From the NCBI GenBank assembly GCA_913060875.1, contig CAJXSL010000003.1, positions 273,045 to 337,044 on the forward strand: 64,000 nt of DNA. Reading direction: 5' to 3'. The position numbers and the translations under genes are program-made. The DNA comes from an uncultured Desulfobacteraceae bacterium (GTDB taxonomy: Bacteria > Desulfobacterota > Desulfobacteria > Desulfobacterales > UBA5852). The notes below the pieces were generated by a model. That model was not told where the DNA came from and searched no databases. It saw nothing but the letters and a program-made list of their open reading frames with translations. Shown piece by piece: positions 9,672-18,955 of this stretch (position 1 is its first letter; every line of letters begins with the position of its first letter).

Positions 9672-10009
9672 ATATAATGTGGGTGTCTGCCGTTGAGATT
9701 AGTTGCCAGCCAGGCCGTTGGGCATGCCTTACTGCATTCGTACCCGGGGGTCAAGATGCCAGCACGTTTGTCAGCGGGGAAACAAAGCCCCCATTGTTTG
9801 TGGACGGCCTGGTCGGCCAAGGGCCTATAGGTTTGGCATGCCGGGCGGATATGCACATTTCGGAGCACCGTATTTTATCCTTCTGGGTGCTGAAATAGGG
9901 GGTGTTCTGTGATAAGCTTTTCCACCGTAATGCCCGCGGATGGAAAGGCGCCGCATCCCAACAGGGCTTGGCAAGCGCACTTCACCCCATAACCTTAGGA
10001 GAGGTAATT
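9672..10009. other. Divergent intergenic region nadK/cupin
   Basis: A 338-nt gap between divergent genes. Short overlapping frames occur in it, but none has a ribosome-binding site or a recognisable protein motif. No clear promoter hexamer pair, terminator or RNA fold stood out. It must contain the promoters of both flanking genes. Confidence 0.4.
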
Positions 10010-10420
10010 ATGGACGTCAAAAACTATAAAGATTGCGAAGAAAAGTTTATCGACCAATTTCCCTTCAAAGGGGTTATGCGGGATGTTATGGGAACCAGTA
10101 TCCGCTGGCTTTCCAGCTGTGGTGACGATGGCACTGGTCATCCCGAATATGGCTTGCGTTTTTTTACGATTCAGCCGGGCGGGCAGATTCCGATTCACAA
10201 TCATTTCTACCATCAGACCATGTACATCCTCAGCGGCCAGTTCGAATGCTGGCAGTTCGATACAGAAACCGAGGAAATCGTCGAACAGGTGGTGGTAGGT
10301 CCCGGGGATGTTGTCTATGTGCCCGGCATGGAAGCCCACGGGATGCGCAACCGGAGCGATACCGAGCCAGGAACCTTTCTTTGCTGCATTGCCAATGTGT
10401 ATGCGGACCGTAAACGCTAA
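10010..10420 (+). CDS. Single-domain cupin protein
   Basis: A 136-residue small beta-barrel protein. Cupin motif 1 is seen as GGQIPIHNHFYHQTMYILSG (two His, with Gln where the metal-binding Glu is usual). Motif 2 is PGDVVYVPGMEAHGMRN (His). A divalent metal site with three His is therefore plausible. The ATG at 10010 is preceded by AGGAGAGG; a longer frame from 9902 lacks a site. It stands alone between nadK and the first liv operon. Substrate unknown; it could be a small-molecule sensor, isomerase or dioxygenase-like enzyme. Confidence 0.8.
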   Translation: MDVKNYKDCEEKFIDQFPFKGVMRDVMGTSIRWLSSCGDDGTGHPEYGLRFFTIQPGGQIPIHNHFYHQTMYILSGQFECWQFDTETEEIVEQVVVGPGDVVYVPGMEAHGMRNRSDTEPGTFLCCIANVYADRKR

Positions 10421-10585
10421 ACCTCCTAATGCCAGGGGCGTCGCCGGTGATGCCAGGCGGGCAAGATGCATTGCGGTGCCGATTGATCCTGCCGAATGCC
10501 GGGTATCAGTGATTTAGACCTATAAGCCGGCACGGTCCGACGCTCGGCGGGCCGCCTTCAAATGGTGCCGGATGTAATTTCTATC

Positions 10586-10614
10586 TTGACGGGAGCTTGT
10601 CAGATGTCTATAAA
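10586..10614 (+). promoter_or_regulatory. Sigma-70 promoter of the first liv operon
   Basis: TTGACG (10586-10591), a 17-nt spacer, and TATAAA (10609-10614), giving a leader of about 50 nt before the livK ATG. Both hexamers have five of six consensus bases. Confidence 0.7.
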
Positions 10615-10672
10615 ATAGCGGATTCACAGGATGGTAAGCTCCCATTTTTGTTACTTTTTCAAGGAGGAAGGG

Positions 10673-11860
10673 ATGATGAGGAAACACTTCGGAAGATATT
10701 TTGCGCTGATCGCACTTTTTGCCCTGGCAGGTTTGATCCTTTTTGCCTGCGGCCAACAGCAGGAAAAATCCGCCGAGGCCACGAAAGAAGCTGCGCCGGT
10801 GGAAAAGGCAATTGAGCCTGTCAAATTGGGTGTTGCCGGTGCCCACAGTGGCGACCTGGCTTCTTACGGCATTCCGACCGTGCGTGCGGCCGAGCTCATC
10901 GTCAAAAAGCGCAATGCCATGAGCGGGGCTTGTGGCCGCCAGATCGAACTCCTGGTGGAAGACGACGTCTGTAAACCGGAAGTGGCTACCAATACGGCCA
11001 CCAAGCTGGTAACCGACGGCGCGAATGTCGTGGTCGGCCATATTTGCAGTGGCGCCACGAAAGCGGCTCTGGGGATTTACAAGGAGTCGGGCATCATCGC
11101 CATGAGTCCTTCCGCCACCAATCCGGCCTTGACCCAGAGCGGGGACTATCCGAACTTCTACCGGACCATTGCTTCCGACGATGCCCAGGCCCGCCTGGAA
11201 GTGGACTTTGCCCTGGATGTTTTGAAATTCAAGAAGATCGCGGTCTTGCATGACAAAGGCGACTATGGCAAGGGCCTGGCAGAGTTCGCCAAGGGTTTTC
11301 TGGAGAACGACAGCCGGGCGGAAGTGGTTCTTTACGAAGGCATTACGCCTGGTGCCGTGGATTACTCCGCCGTGGTTCAGAAAATCAAACGCTCCGAAGC
11401 CGAAGCGGTCATTTTCGGCGGTTATCATCCGGAAGCCTCCAAGCTTGTCCAGCAGATGCGCAACAAGGCCATGGATACAGTCTTTATCTCCGATGACGGG
11501 GTGAAAGACGATACCTTTATCAAGGTTGCCGGTGAGTTTGCCGAGGGCGTCTACGCCACCGGTCCGGTGGACACCTCCAGCAATCCCATTGCCATTGAGG
11601 CCGTGGAAATGCATAAAAAAGAATACGGTGAAGAGCCGGGCGCCTTTTTCCTGAACGCCTATGCGGCCACTTTGGCCCTCTTGAACGCGGTCGAAAAGAG
11701 CGGCTCCACCGATTACGATGTGTTGACCAAAACCCTGCAATCCGAATGGGTGGCTACACCGCTGGGCATCATCAAATTCGATGAAAAGGGTGATGCCATC
11801 GGCGTGGGTTTTGCGATGTACCAGGTCCAGAACGGTCAGTATGTGACCGTGGAATTCTAA
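10673..11860 (+). CDS. livK: Branched-chain amino acid ABC transporter substrate-binding lipoprotein (operon 1)
   Basis: Periplasmic binding protein of the LivJ/LivK type I fold that delivers amino acids to the LivHMGF permease. About 395 residues. The N-terminus has a basic start, a hydrophobic segment and a lipobox ending in LFAC (about residue 24), then a linker rich in Glu, Lys and Ala, so the protein is probably anchored as a lipoprotein. The mature part contains GVAGAHSGDLASYG, VVGHICSGATKAA and HDKGDYGKGLA, typical of the family. AAGGAGG at 10661-10667 serves ATG 10673 or ATG 10676. It is the first gene of livKHMGF and is separated from livH by a strong hairpin. Confidence 0.92.
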   Translation: MMRKHFGRYFALIALFALAGLILFACGQQQEKSAEATKEAAPVEKAIEPVKLGVAGAHSGDLASYGIPTVRAAELIVKKRNAMSGACGRQIELLVEDDVCKPEVATNTATKLVTDGANVVVGHICSGATKAALGIYKESGIIAMSPSATNPALTQSGDYPNFYRTIASDDAQARLEVDFALDVLKFKKIAVLHDKGDYGKGLAEFAKGFLENDSRAEVVLYEGITPGAVDYSAVVQKIKRSEAEAVIFGGYHPEASKLVQQMRNKAMDTVFISDDGVKDDTFIKVAGEFAEGVYATGPVDTSSNPIAIEAVEMHKKEYGEEPGAFFLNAYAATLALLNAVEKSGSTDYDVLTKTLQSEWVATPLGIIKFDEKGDAIGVGFAMYQVQNGQYVTVEF

Positions 11861-11877
11861 ACACAAGCAATGGCAGG

Positions 11878-11914
11878 CATCAGGGGTCGCGCCGCAGGGC
11901 GATGACCCCTGATG
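11878..11914 (+). promoter_or_regulatory. Intercistronic hairpin between livK and livH (operon 1)
   Basis: CATCAGGGGTC (11878-11888) pairs with GACCCCTGATG (11904-11914) around a 15-nt loop. There is no T-run after it, so it is not a simple terminator. Such hairpins after a binding-protein gene can protect the upstream mRNA or cut down read-through, so that binding protein exceeds permease. A matching hairpin is present in the second liv operon. Confidence 0.65.
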
Positions 11915-11987
11915 TGTTTATGGCAGATTATTTTTAGGGAAGACTATATAACCGCTTCAATGCGGACGGGGTTGGGAATCGTATCCG

Positions 11988-12890
11988 ATGGATTATTTTC
12001 TTGAACTGTTCCTCGGAGGTCTGACCCGTGGCAGCATCTATGCTCTGATCGCACTAGGGTATACGATGGTCTACGGGATTATTGAGCTCATCAATTTTGC
12101 CCATGGTGAAATATACATGATCGGCGCATTTACGGGCCTGATCGTCATCAGCGTATTGACCATGTTGGGCTGGAATTCCATCGCGATTATCATTCTGGCC
12201 GCATTGATCGCCATGCTGTATTCGGCGGCTTATGGTTTTACCATCGAAAAAATCGCCTATAAGCCCTTGCGCGGGTCCCAGCGGCTTTCAGCCCTCATCA
12301 GTGCCATCGGGATGTCCCTTTTTCTACAAAACTATGTTCTGCTGGCCCAGACCTCGAATTTCCTGCCCTACCCCAACCTGATCCCGACCTGGGATTTCTT
12401 AAAGCCCGTTGGACACATCGTCCGCTCCACCGAAATTGTCATTTATATCGCGGCCGCCCTGGTGATGGTAGCGTTGACCTACCTGATCAAGTTTACCCGG
12501 ATGGGCAAGGCCATGCGGGCGGTGGCCCAGGATCGCGATATGTCCATGCTGGTGGGGGTGGATGTCAACCGGGTTATTTCCTTTACGTTTATCATCGGGT
12601 CGTCCATTGCCGCCCTTGGAGGTGTGCTGGTGGCGTCGCACATCGGGCAGGTCAACTTTTACGTCGGCTTCATTGCCGGCATCAAGGCTTTCGTGGCCGC
12701 TGTTCTGGGGGGCATTGGCAGCATGCCCGGCGCCGTTCTGGGCAGTCTCGTGCTGGGATGGACGGAAAGCTTTTTCACGGGCTATATCTCCAGTGATTAT
12801 GAAGATGTCTTCGCCTTCGTTTTTCTGGTGCTCATCCTGATTTTTCGGCCGGCGGGTATCCTCGGCCGGTCGGATACCGACAAAGTATAA
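11988..12890 (+). CDS. livH: Branched-chain amino acid ABC transporter permease LivH (operon 1)
   Basis: A 300-residue inner-membrane permease with about eight helices. The opening GGLTRGSIYALIALGYTMVYGIIELINFAHGE is the LivH hallmark (seen in parts such as YALIALGYTMVYG and LINFAHGE). AAVLGGIGSMPGAVLG near the C-terminus is the loop that contacts the ATPases. It pairs with LivM. The spacer to livK (127 nt) carries the hairpin, and the operon continues with livM after 77 nt. Confidence 0.95.
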   Translation: MDYFLELFLGGLTRGSIYALIALGYTMVYGIIELINFAHGEIYMIGAFTGLIVISVLTMLGWNSIAIIILAALIAMLYSAAYGFTIEKIAYKPLRGSQRLSALISAIGMSLFLQNYVLLAQTSNFLPYPNLIPTWDFLKPVGHIVRSTEIVIYIAAALVMVALTYLIKFTRMGKAMRAVAQDRDMSMLVGVDVNRVISFTFIIGSSIAALGGVLVASHIGQVNFYVGFIAGIKAFVAAVLGGIGSMPGAVLGSLVLGWTESFFTGYISSDYEDVFAFVFLVLILIFRPAGILGRSDTDKV

Positions 12891-12967
12891 TCTCGATCAT
12901 CCCTCGCCGGCGGGAAACTGGGCAAACCATGCTGGCAGCCCGGCGGTAAAAGGTTACGCAGCGAATT

Positions 12968-14200
12968 ATGACGATATATCAAGAAATCAAGAAGTCCTTG
13001 CTGGTATCGCTTTGGTTTATGTTCCTCACCTTTCCCATCATGGTGATCAAAGTGAACACCATCGAGCAAACCATCGATTGGCACTGGTGGCGCTTGGCGG
13101 GTGTCGGCGTGGGGGTTTTTTTCCTGTCATTTCTCTGGCGCTATGCCATCGCACGTAAGGAAGCCGGTAAAAAGAAAGCGGAAATCAGCGGTGAGGAAAA
13201 AGTTGCCCTGATCCCCAGGCTTATGGGTAATCCGCGGTTTTATATACCGGGATTGATTGCCGCTTTGATTTTGGTGGTGGCGTTCCCCTTTGTTTTTTCC
13301 ATGTACCAGACCAACATTTTGATCACCGCGTTGATTTATGTCGTGGTGGGGTTGGGGCTGAACATCGTGGTCGGATTGGCAGGCCTGTTGGACCTGGGCT
13401 ATGTGGCTTTCTATGCGGTTGGCGCCTACAGCTATGCCCTGCTCAATTACCATTTTGGGGTGACCTTCTGGATGGCCCTGCCCATCGGTGCGCTGCTGGC
13501 CTTTATCTTCGGGATCATTCTTGGTTTTCCGGTACTGCGGTTGCGGGGCGACTACCTGGCCATCGTCACGCTGGGATTCGGCGAAATCATCCGCCTGGTA
13601 CTGGAAAACTGGAATGAATTTTCTTTCGGTCCCAGCGGCATTGCCAATATTCCCAAACCGAGCCTTTTCGGGCTCCAGCTATCCCTGCAGCAATCCTCCA
13701 TCTTCATCTATTTTCTGATGATCGGCCTGGCGCTGATGACCATATTCGTCGTCCGACGTCTCCAGGATTCGCGCATCGGGCGGGCCTGGATCGCTTTGCG
13801 GGAAGACGAAGTGGCCTGCCAGGCCATGGGCATCGATAAAACCCGCACCAAATTGTCCGCTTTTGCCCTCGGGGCCACCTGGGCCGGCATGGGCGGTGTC
13901 GTTTTTGCTGCCAAGACGACGTTCATCAACCCCACCAGTTTCACCATCTGGGAGTCCATCATCATCCTCTGCGTCGTGGTACTAGGGGGTATGGGCTCCA
14001 TCCTGGGAGTGATTGTCGGGGCGCTGATCCTGATCCTCCTTCCGGAATACCTGCGTGCTTTCTCCGAATACCGCATGTTGGTTTTCGGGGTGATACTCGT
14101 GCTGATGATGGTATTTCGGCCCGGCGGTATTATCAGCGGGGTGCGGCGCATCTATAAATTTGAAGGACAGAATACAATAGCGGAAAACAATAACGCATGA
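12968..14200 (+). CDS. livM: Branched-chain amino acid ABC transporter permease LivM (operon 1)
   Basis: A 410-residue permease partner of LivH. The first roughly 90 residues (two helices and a basic stretch KEAGKKKAEISGEEK) extend beyond the common LivM core, as in E. coli LivM. The core has GLGLNIVVGLAGLLDLGYVAFYAVGAY and LRGDYLAIVTLGFGEIIR (each seen in part), and GGMGSILGVIVGA as the ATPase contact loop. The stop overlaps the livG start (ATGA), showing coupled translation. Confidence 0.94.
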   Translation: MTIYQEIKKSLLVSLWFMFLTFPIMVIKVNTIEQTIDWHWWRLAGVGVGVFFLSFLWRYAIARKEAGKKKAEISGEEKVALIPRLMGNPRFYIPGLIAALILVVAFPFVFSMYQTNILITALIYVVVGLGLNIVVGLAGLLDLGYVAFYAVGAYSYALLNYHFGVTFWMALPIGALLAFIFGIILGFPVLRLRGDYLAIVTLGFGEIIRLVLENWNEFSFGPSGIANIPKPSLFGLQLSLQQSSIFIYFLMIGLALMTIFVVRRLQDSRIGRAWIALREDEVACQAMGIDKTRTKLSAFALGATWAGMGGVVFAAKTTFINPTSFTIWESIIILCVVVLGGMGSILGVIVGALILILLPEYLRAFSEYRMLVFGVILVLMMVFRPGGIISGVRRIYKFEGQNTIAENNNA

Positions 14201-14985
14201 AACCGGTTTTAGATGTCAACCAGCTGACCATGGATTTCGGGGGGCTACGGGCCCTCGATCATATCGATCTTCAAGTGAAACCCGGTGAGATTGTTGCCCT
14301 GATCGGACCCAACGGGGCGGGCAAGACCACCTTTTTCAACTGTATTACCGGGATCTATTCCCCGACCAAGGGCGATATGCTCCTGACACGACCGGAGGGA
14401 GATTCCTCCCGGTTGAACGGACTCAAGCCCAATCGGGTGACCGAGCGCGGTATGGCCCGTACTTTCCAGAATATCCGCTTGTTTCAGAACATGACGGTGT
14501 TGGAGAATGTCATGATCGGGCGCCACTGCCGGCTGCGTTCAGGGATACCGGGGGCTATTTTACGACCGCCGGCCAATCGTCGGGAAGAAAAACAGGTGGT
14601 GGACGACAGCTATCGTATGCTGGAGAAAATCGGCCTGGCCCGCTATGTCAACGAGTTTGCCAAAAACCTGCCCTATGGTGCGCAACGGCGACTTGAAATT
14701 GCCCGGGCCCTGGCAACCGAACCTTTCCTGCTGCTGCTCGATGAACCGGCGGCCGGGATGAATGCCCAGGAAACTAAAGAACTTGATGATCTGATCATTC
14801 GCCTGCGCGCGGAAATGGGGGTTTCGATTCTTCTGATCGAACACGACATGAAGCTTGTCATGAGTTTATCCGACCGGATCTACGTGGTCGATTATGGCAA
14901 AAAAATTGCCGAGGGAAACCCAGAGGAGATTAAAAGCAATCCGGCCGTGATCAAGGCTTACCTCGGAGAAGATATCGATGCTTAA
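14197..14985 (+). CDS. livG: Branched-chain amino acid ABC transporter ATP-binding protein LivG (operon 1)
   Basis: A 262-residue ATPase. Walker A is GPNGAGKTT, the LivG-type insert GMARTFQNIRLFQNMTVLENVMIG follows (partly quoted), the signature region is LPYGAQRRLEIARALA, and Walker B is LLLLDEPAAGMN with the H-loop IEHDM. LivG usually carries this PYGxQRRLE signature instead of LSGGQ. It forms the LivG/LivF heterodimer that drives LivH/LivM. The start overlaps livM by 4 nt and the end overlaps livF by 8 nt. Confidence 0.96.
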   Translation: MKPVLDVNQLTMDFGGLRALDHIDLQVKPGEIVALIGPNGAGKTTFFNCITGIYSPTKGDMLLTRPEGDSSRLNGLKPNRVTERGMARTFQNIRLFQNMTVLENVMIGRHCRLRSGIPGAILRPPANRREEKQVVDDSYRMLEKIGLARYVNEFAKNLPYGAQRRLEIARALATEPFLLLLDEPAAGMNAQETKELDDLIIRLRAEMGVSILLIEHDMKLVMSLSDRIYVVDYGKKIAEGNPEEIKSNPAVIKAYLGEDIDA

Positions 14986-15685
14986 GCTCCAGAACATTGA
15001 AACCTTTTATGGCAACATTCAGGCCCTGAAATCCATCAGCATGGACATCGCCGAGGGGGAAATCGTGACCCTCATCGGTGCCAATGGTGCCGGTAAATCG
15101 ACGACCCTCATGTCCATTAGCGGCGTCGTGCCACCACGTGCGGGCGAGATTCTCTTTCAGGATCAGCCCATCCACGGGCTGCCCCCCAACACCATCGTTT
15201 CCATGGGCATTTCCCAGGTGCCGGAGGGGCGACGGATTTTTCCCTATTTGACCGTGCTCGAGAATCTGGATATGGGGGCCTTTCTGCGTGATGACAAGGA
15301 CGAGATAAAAAACGATATCGCGTATATATTTGAACTTTTTCCGATTTTAGCCGAGCGCCGCAACCAGCCCGGCGGCACTCTCAGTGGCGGGGAGCAGCAG
15401 ATGCTGGCCATATCCCGGGCGCTGATGGCCAGGCCGCGCCTGTTGTTGCTGGACGAACCGTCTCTGGGACTGGCGCCTCTGGTGGTCAAGCGGATTTTCG
15501 ATATCGTCCGCAAGATCAACACCGAAAACAACACCACGGTTTTTCTGGTGGAGCAAAACGCCAACCTGGCACTCAAGACGGCGCATCGCGGCTACGTAAT
15601 GGAAAACGGCCGCATCATCATGGCGGATGCCGCCGATAAGCTGCTGGCCAATGAGGATGTGCGGAAGGCCTATCTCGGCATTTAA
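14978..15685 (+). CDS. livF: Branched-chain amino acid ABC transporter ATP-binding protein LivF (operon 1)
   Basis: A 235-residue ATPase, partner of LivG. Walker A is GANGAGKST, the LivF-typical QVPEGRRIFPYLTVLENLDMG follows, the signature is LSGGEQQMLAISRALM, Walker B is LLLLDEPSLGL, and the protein ends with RKAYLGI. It overlaps livG by 8 nt and is the last gene of the operon. The 59-nt gap to the convergent nicotinate phosphoribosyltransferase gene has no clear terminator. Confidence 0.96.
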   Translation: MLKLQNIETFYGNIQALKSISMDIAEGEIVTLIGANGAGKSTTLMSISGVVPPRAGEILFQDQPIHGLPPNTIVSMGISQVPEGRRIFPYLTVLENLDMGAFLRDDKDEIKNDIAYIFELFPILAERRNQPGGTLSGGEQQMLAISRALMARPRLLLLDEPSLGLAPLVVKRIFDIVRKINTENNTTVFLVEQNANLALKTAHRGYVMENGRIIMADAADKLLANEDVRKAYLGI

Positions 15686-15744
15686 TGGCCGTCCCTCTCG
15701 TTTTCAATCCTCGAGAAATCCAACGATACCGTCGGCTGCCACCA

Positions 15745-17070
15745 TCATGCCTGAAGGGCTTGAAGCCGGGTACTGGTATGAACAGGGTAGGCGATATATT
15801 CGTGAATGGTTTTATAGCGCGGATCGAGAAGCGCAAATTGCCTGTCAAAGTTTTTGCGAATATCGTCTAAAGCGGTGGGCGGGTTGAGTCGCCGCCCTCC
15901 GGCCATAACCGGTTCGATGAGGGGTTCGGCATTGTCGACGGTCTCCTCCCGACAGGCGATAATGTCTTCCCGGTACAATCCTGCGGCGTTACGACAGCGA
16001 AAAATTTGTTTCTTTCCAGCCAGGGTGACCTTGCCCGGGCTCAGTTTGCGGATATCCCGCGGTCCCAATCGAACCAGCTTATAGACGATATCCAGGTACG
16101 GCGCATCGGCTGAAACCCCCACACGGGTGCCGACACCGAAAGCATCGATGGGCGCGCCGGCCCTGAGGGTTGCATCGATTTTCTCTTCGTCAAAGCTGCT
16201 GCTGGCGTAGATTTTCATGTCCGGCAGCCCGGCCTGGTCCAGGATCCGGCGAACCTCCCGGCTCAAGGCCACCATGTCCCCGCTGTCCAGACGTACGCCG
16301 ATCGCGGTATGCCCGCGGGCCTGCATTTCCAGCGCCACGGTTGCCGCGTTACGGGCGCCGGCCAGGGTATCATAAGTATCGATCAGAAAGATCGTGTGAT
16401 GGGGGAAGGTGGCGGCATAGGCCCGGAATGCCGCCAGTTCGGACGGAAAAGCGGTTACGAAGGCGTGGGCCATGGTGCCGGACACGGGAATCCCGAAGCG
16501 TTGACCGGCCCGCAAATTGCTGGTTCCTCCGAAACCGGCAATGTAAGTACTGCGCGCGACCTGATCGCCGGCATCCGCCCCGTGGGTGCGCCGCAGGGCG
16601 AAATCGACCAGTGGTCGGCCCCCGGCGGCGTGGATACAGCGGGCAGCCTTGGTGGCGATAAGGGTTGCAATGCCGATGGTGTTCAGGACAAGGGTTTCGA
16701 TCAACTGCGCCTCGATGATGGGGGCCGTGATCTCAAGAAGGGGCTCTTCCGGAAAAAAGAGGGTGCCTTCCGGCAGGGCATGCACATCGCCGGTAAACCG
16801 CAGCCGTTGGAGGGCATCGAGAAAACCGGGTTCAAAAAGTTGCAGGCTCTGCAGGTAGGTGAGATCTCCATCCTGGAACCGATAGGATTCCAGCTCCTGG
16901 AGGAGCGTTTCCAGACCGGCAGCGACGAAGTAATTGCGTTTTTTTTCCGGGTTCCGGGCGAAGACGGAAAAAGTGGCCCGGTCCCGGATGTCATATCGCC
17001 AATATCCGGCGGCCATGGTGATTTCATAAAGGTCTGTCAAAAGAGGACCGGCGAGCGAAGATGGGGTCAT
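15745..17070 (-). CDS. pncB: Nicotinate phosphoribosyltransferase
   Basis: Makes nicotinate mononucleotide from nicotinate and PRPP, in the Preiss-Handler NAD salvage route. The 441-residue protein opens with LLTDLYEITMAAGYW, typical of the long PncB type. It has FALRRTHGADAG, GFGGTSNLRAGQRFGIPVSGTMAHAF (in part), and the phosphate-binding region GVRLDSGDM. Length is normal. It lies 39 nt downstream of the nicotinamidase-like gene on the same strand, so nicotinamide to nicotinate to NaMN is encoded as a pair. Confidence 0.93.
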   Translation of the reverse strand: MTPSSLAGPLLTDLYEITMAAGYWRYDIRDRATFSVFARNPEKKRNYFVAAGLETLLQELESYRFQDGDLTYLQSLQLFEPGFLDALQRLRFTGDVHALPEGTLFFPEEPLLEITAPIIEAQLIETLVLNTIGIATLIATKAARCIHAAGGRPLVDFALRRTHGADAGDQVARSTYIAGFGGTSNLRAGQRFGIPVSGTMAHAFVTAFPSELAAFRAYAATFPHHTIFLIDTYDTLAGARNAATVALEMQARGHTAIGVRLDSGDMVALSREVRRILDQAGLPDMKIYASSSFDEEKIDATLRAGAPIDAFGVGTRVGVSADAPYLDIVYKLVRLGPRDIRKLSPGKVTLAGKKQIFRCRNAAGLYREDIIACREETVDNAEPLIEPVMAGGRRLNPPTALDDIRKNFDRQFALLDPRYKTIHEYIAYPVHTSTRLQALQA

Positions 17071-17109
17071 GGCATATTTATCCTGAGCGCATGCGTTGCC
17101 GCGTGCATT

Positions 17110-18138
17110 CTAGTTTCCAAAAGCCGGCCATTCATGCATGGGAACCGTCGATTGCACCAGGTGCATGCCGGCGTCGGCAAATTTGCGGAAGGCCTGGTCC
17201 GCCTGTTCCGTATAGTCCATCACATCGGGGATCACGACTGGCGTCGTACAGTCCTCCAGCAGATAGACTTTTTCTGCCAGCGGTTGTCCCGTGGCCCGGA
17301 TTTCATTCAACAGATCTTCAATGGTCCAGGCGACACAGTGACTTTTGGCCTGACCGGCGATGATGACCGCATCGAAATTCAGCAGCTTCCGTATGAATTT
17401 GAGGTTTTTGGCGTCAACAGGCTCGCCTGCCGGGCCGGTGGTCACTTCGGGCCGCAGCACCGAGTAGTTTTCTGTCAGGGGATTTTGCCCCTTGACCTGA
17501 AAATCCGGCTGACTGAGACGACAGATGCCGTGGAAGAAAACCGCTTCTTCAACAGCCGATACCAAGGCGTGGCCGATGCCGCCGAGCATGGCATGATAGG
17601 GCCAGATGGTCAGTTCATATTTACCGCGGGACTGCAGCTCCCTGGCATAGTGTTCGATATGCCGTTGCCCCTCTTCCGCGGTAAGATTCAATCCGGGGGC
17701 CAGTGCGGCGTTGAACCGCCACACCCCTTTTTTTAAATCCTGCAGAGAAATGGTGGTATAGGGCTCCGGGTGATCGCCGACCTCGTTTACCAGAAAGAGG
17801 CTGTGAAATATCTGACCGGCTTGGTGGGTGTCCATGGTGGGGCAGATTTCGGTGATGCCATTGAGGTTTCGGTAGATAAACTCGCACAATCGCCGATTGT
17901 CATCCACGGCGCCCGTGCCGCTGCGCCCACCGACATAAAGCTCAAAACCGGGCTGGCAGAAGGTGTTTTGGATATCGACAAGCAATAAAGAGACCCGCAA
18001 GGCGTCCTGCGCGGCGGACGGGATTTGGTGTCGGCGTCGCCAGTCCCGAGCTTCATTAGCACGTTGCTGATAGGGGACCTGCCAGATGGTTGGCACCGTT
18101 GCGGGGTCAAAGAAGGGCGGAATGGGAAGCATGCTCAT
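17110..18138 (-). CDS. Nicotinamidase-like isochorismatase-family hydrolase
   Basis: A 342-residue cysteine hydrolase, longer than E. coli PncA (about 215). The catalytic triad can be read as Asp in LLVDIQNTF, the Lys/His-rich region THQAGQIFHS with metal-type residues, and the nucleophile in AGQAKSHCVAWT. Neighbouring pncB makes nicotinamide deamidation the best reading. About 45 extra N-terminal residues and an internal insert around residues 110-210 set it apart from standard PncA. Another amidase of the isochorismatase superfamily cannot be excluded. The start could be codon 1 or codon 3 (both Met). Confidence 0.8.
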   Translation of the reverse strand: MSMLPIPPFFDPATVPTIWQVPYQQRANEARDWRRRHQIPSAAQDALRVSLLLVDIQNTFCQPGFELYVGGRSGTGAVDDNRRLCEFIYRNLNGITEICPTMDTHQAGQIFHSLFLVNEVGDHPEPYTTISLQDLKKGVWRFNAALAPGLNLTAEEGQRHIEHYARELQSRGKYELTIWPYHAMLGGIGHALVSAVEEAVFFHGICRLSQPDFQVKGQNPLTENYSVLRPEVTTGPAGEPVDAKNLKFIRKLLNFDAVIIAGQAKSHCVAWTIEDLLNEIRATGQPLAEKVYLLEDCTTPVVIPDVMDYTEQADQAFRKFADAGMHLVQSTVPMHEWPAFGN

Positions 18139-18352
18139 GACCTTATCTGTTCTTTTGTACTGGATGAAAATGAATAATTTTATGTGGTTACCAGCGCAAG
18201 ACTATTATGGTGAATAACCAACAGCCTGTCAACGCGATAGCGAGCAAACTGGCCAAACCGCGGTCGTTTTCTTTTTGACATCACCGAAGGCACCCCTTAC
18301 CATAGAAAACTTTGCGGCATTTCGGCACCCGGGTTCATTCGGAAAGGGTTGC

Positions 18353-18934
18353 ATGGATTTCATCAATATTTTCGCCCTCGCAGTCGCCCTGGCCATGGAT
18401 GCTTTCGCTGTGGCCATCGCCACCGGTGTACGCTTGAAGCGGGTGTCATTGCGTCAGTTTTTCCGCCTTGCCTGGCATTTCGGTCTTTTTCAGGCGCTGA
18501 TGCCGATAATCGGTTGGGCGGCCGGTCTGACGGTACGTGACCAGATCGAACGCTTCGACCACTGGATTGCCTTCGGCCTTCTGACGTTTGTGGGGGTCAA
18601 TATGATCCGGGAGGCGTGCAAGCTGGAAGAAGACGCCAAAGAAAAGCATGATCCCACCAGGGGTTTGACCCTGGTGATGCTTTCCGTAGCCACCAGCATC
18701 GATGCCTTGGCCGTGGGGTTAACCATTTCCATGCTGCAGGTTTCCATCTGGCTGCCGGCCATCATCATCGGCTTGGTGGCGGGCGCCTTTACCGTGGTGG
18801 GGCTGCATCTGGGAAAGTCGGTGGGGTCAGCGGAGCGGCTGAGCCCGGTGGCCGGGGTACTGGGTGGCGTGGTGCTATTGGGTATCGGGGTCAAGATCCT
18901 GATCGAGCACAAGGCGCTGGCCTTTCTATTCTGA
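18353..18934 (+). CDS. mntP: Manganese efflux pump MntP-like
   Basis: A 193-residue protein with six membrane helices that exports Mn(II). Two repeats each carry the family motif: ALAVALAMDAFAVAIATG near residue 8 and SVATSIDALAVGLTIS near residue 115, with the conserved Asp that binds metal. The ATG at 18353 is preceded by GGAAAGGG and gives the usual MDFIN-type start; a longer frame from 18275 is not needed. I looked for a yybP-ykoY manganese riboswitch upstream and did not see one. A shared hairpin lies downstream toward putA. Confidence 0.92.
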   Translation: MDFINIFALAVALAMDAFAVAIATGVRLKRVSLRQFFRLAWHFGLFQALMPIIGWAAGLTVRDQIERFDHWIAFGLLTFVGVNMIREACKLEEDAKEKHDPTRGLTLVMLSVATSIDALAVGLTISMLQVSIWLPAIIIGLVAGAFTVVGLHLGKSVGSAERLSPVAGVLGGVVLLGIGVKILIEHKALAFLF

Positions 18935-18955
18935 TCCCACGGCAGTTCCCTCCAC

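Noticed and set aside
12891-12967. 77-nt livH-livM spacer of tRNA length
   Set aside because: No cloverleaf pairing, T-loop or CCA-like end; it is a plain spacer.
15745-17070. Plus-strand long open frame through 16309-17736 opposite pncB and the nicotinamidase-like gene
   Set aside because: It is an antisense shadow produced by GC-rich codon use; both minus-strand genes have clear family motifs.
18139-18352. Possible yybP-ykoY manganese riboswitch upstream of mntP
   Set aside because: I could not find the conserved paired loops of that class in this leader.
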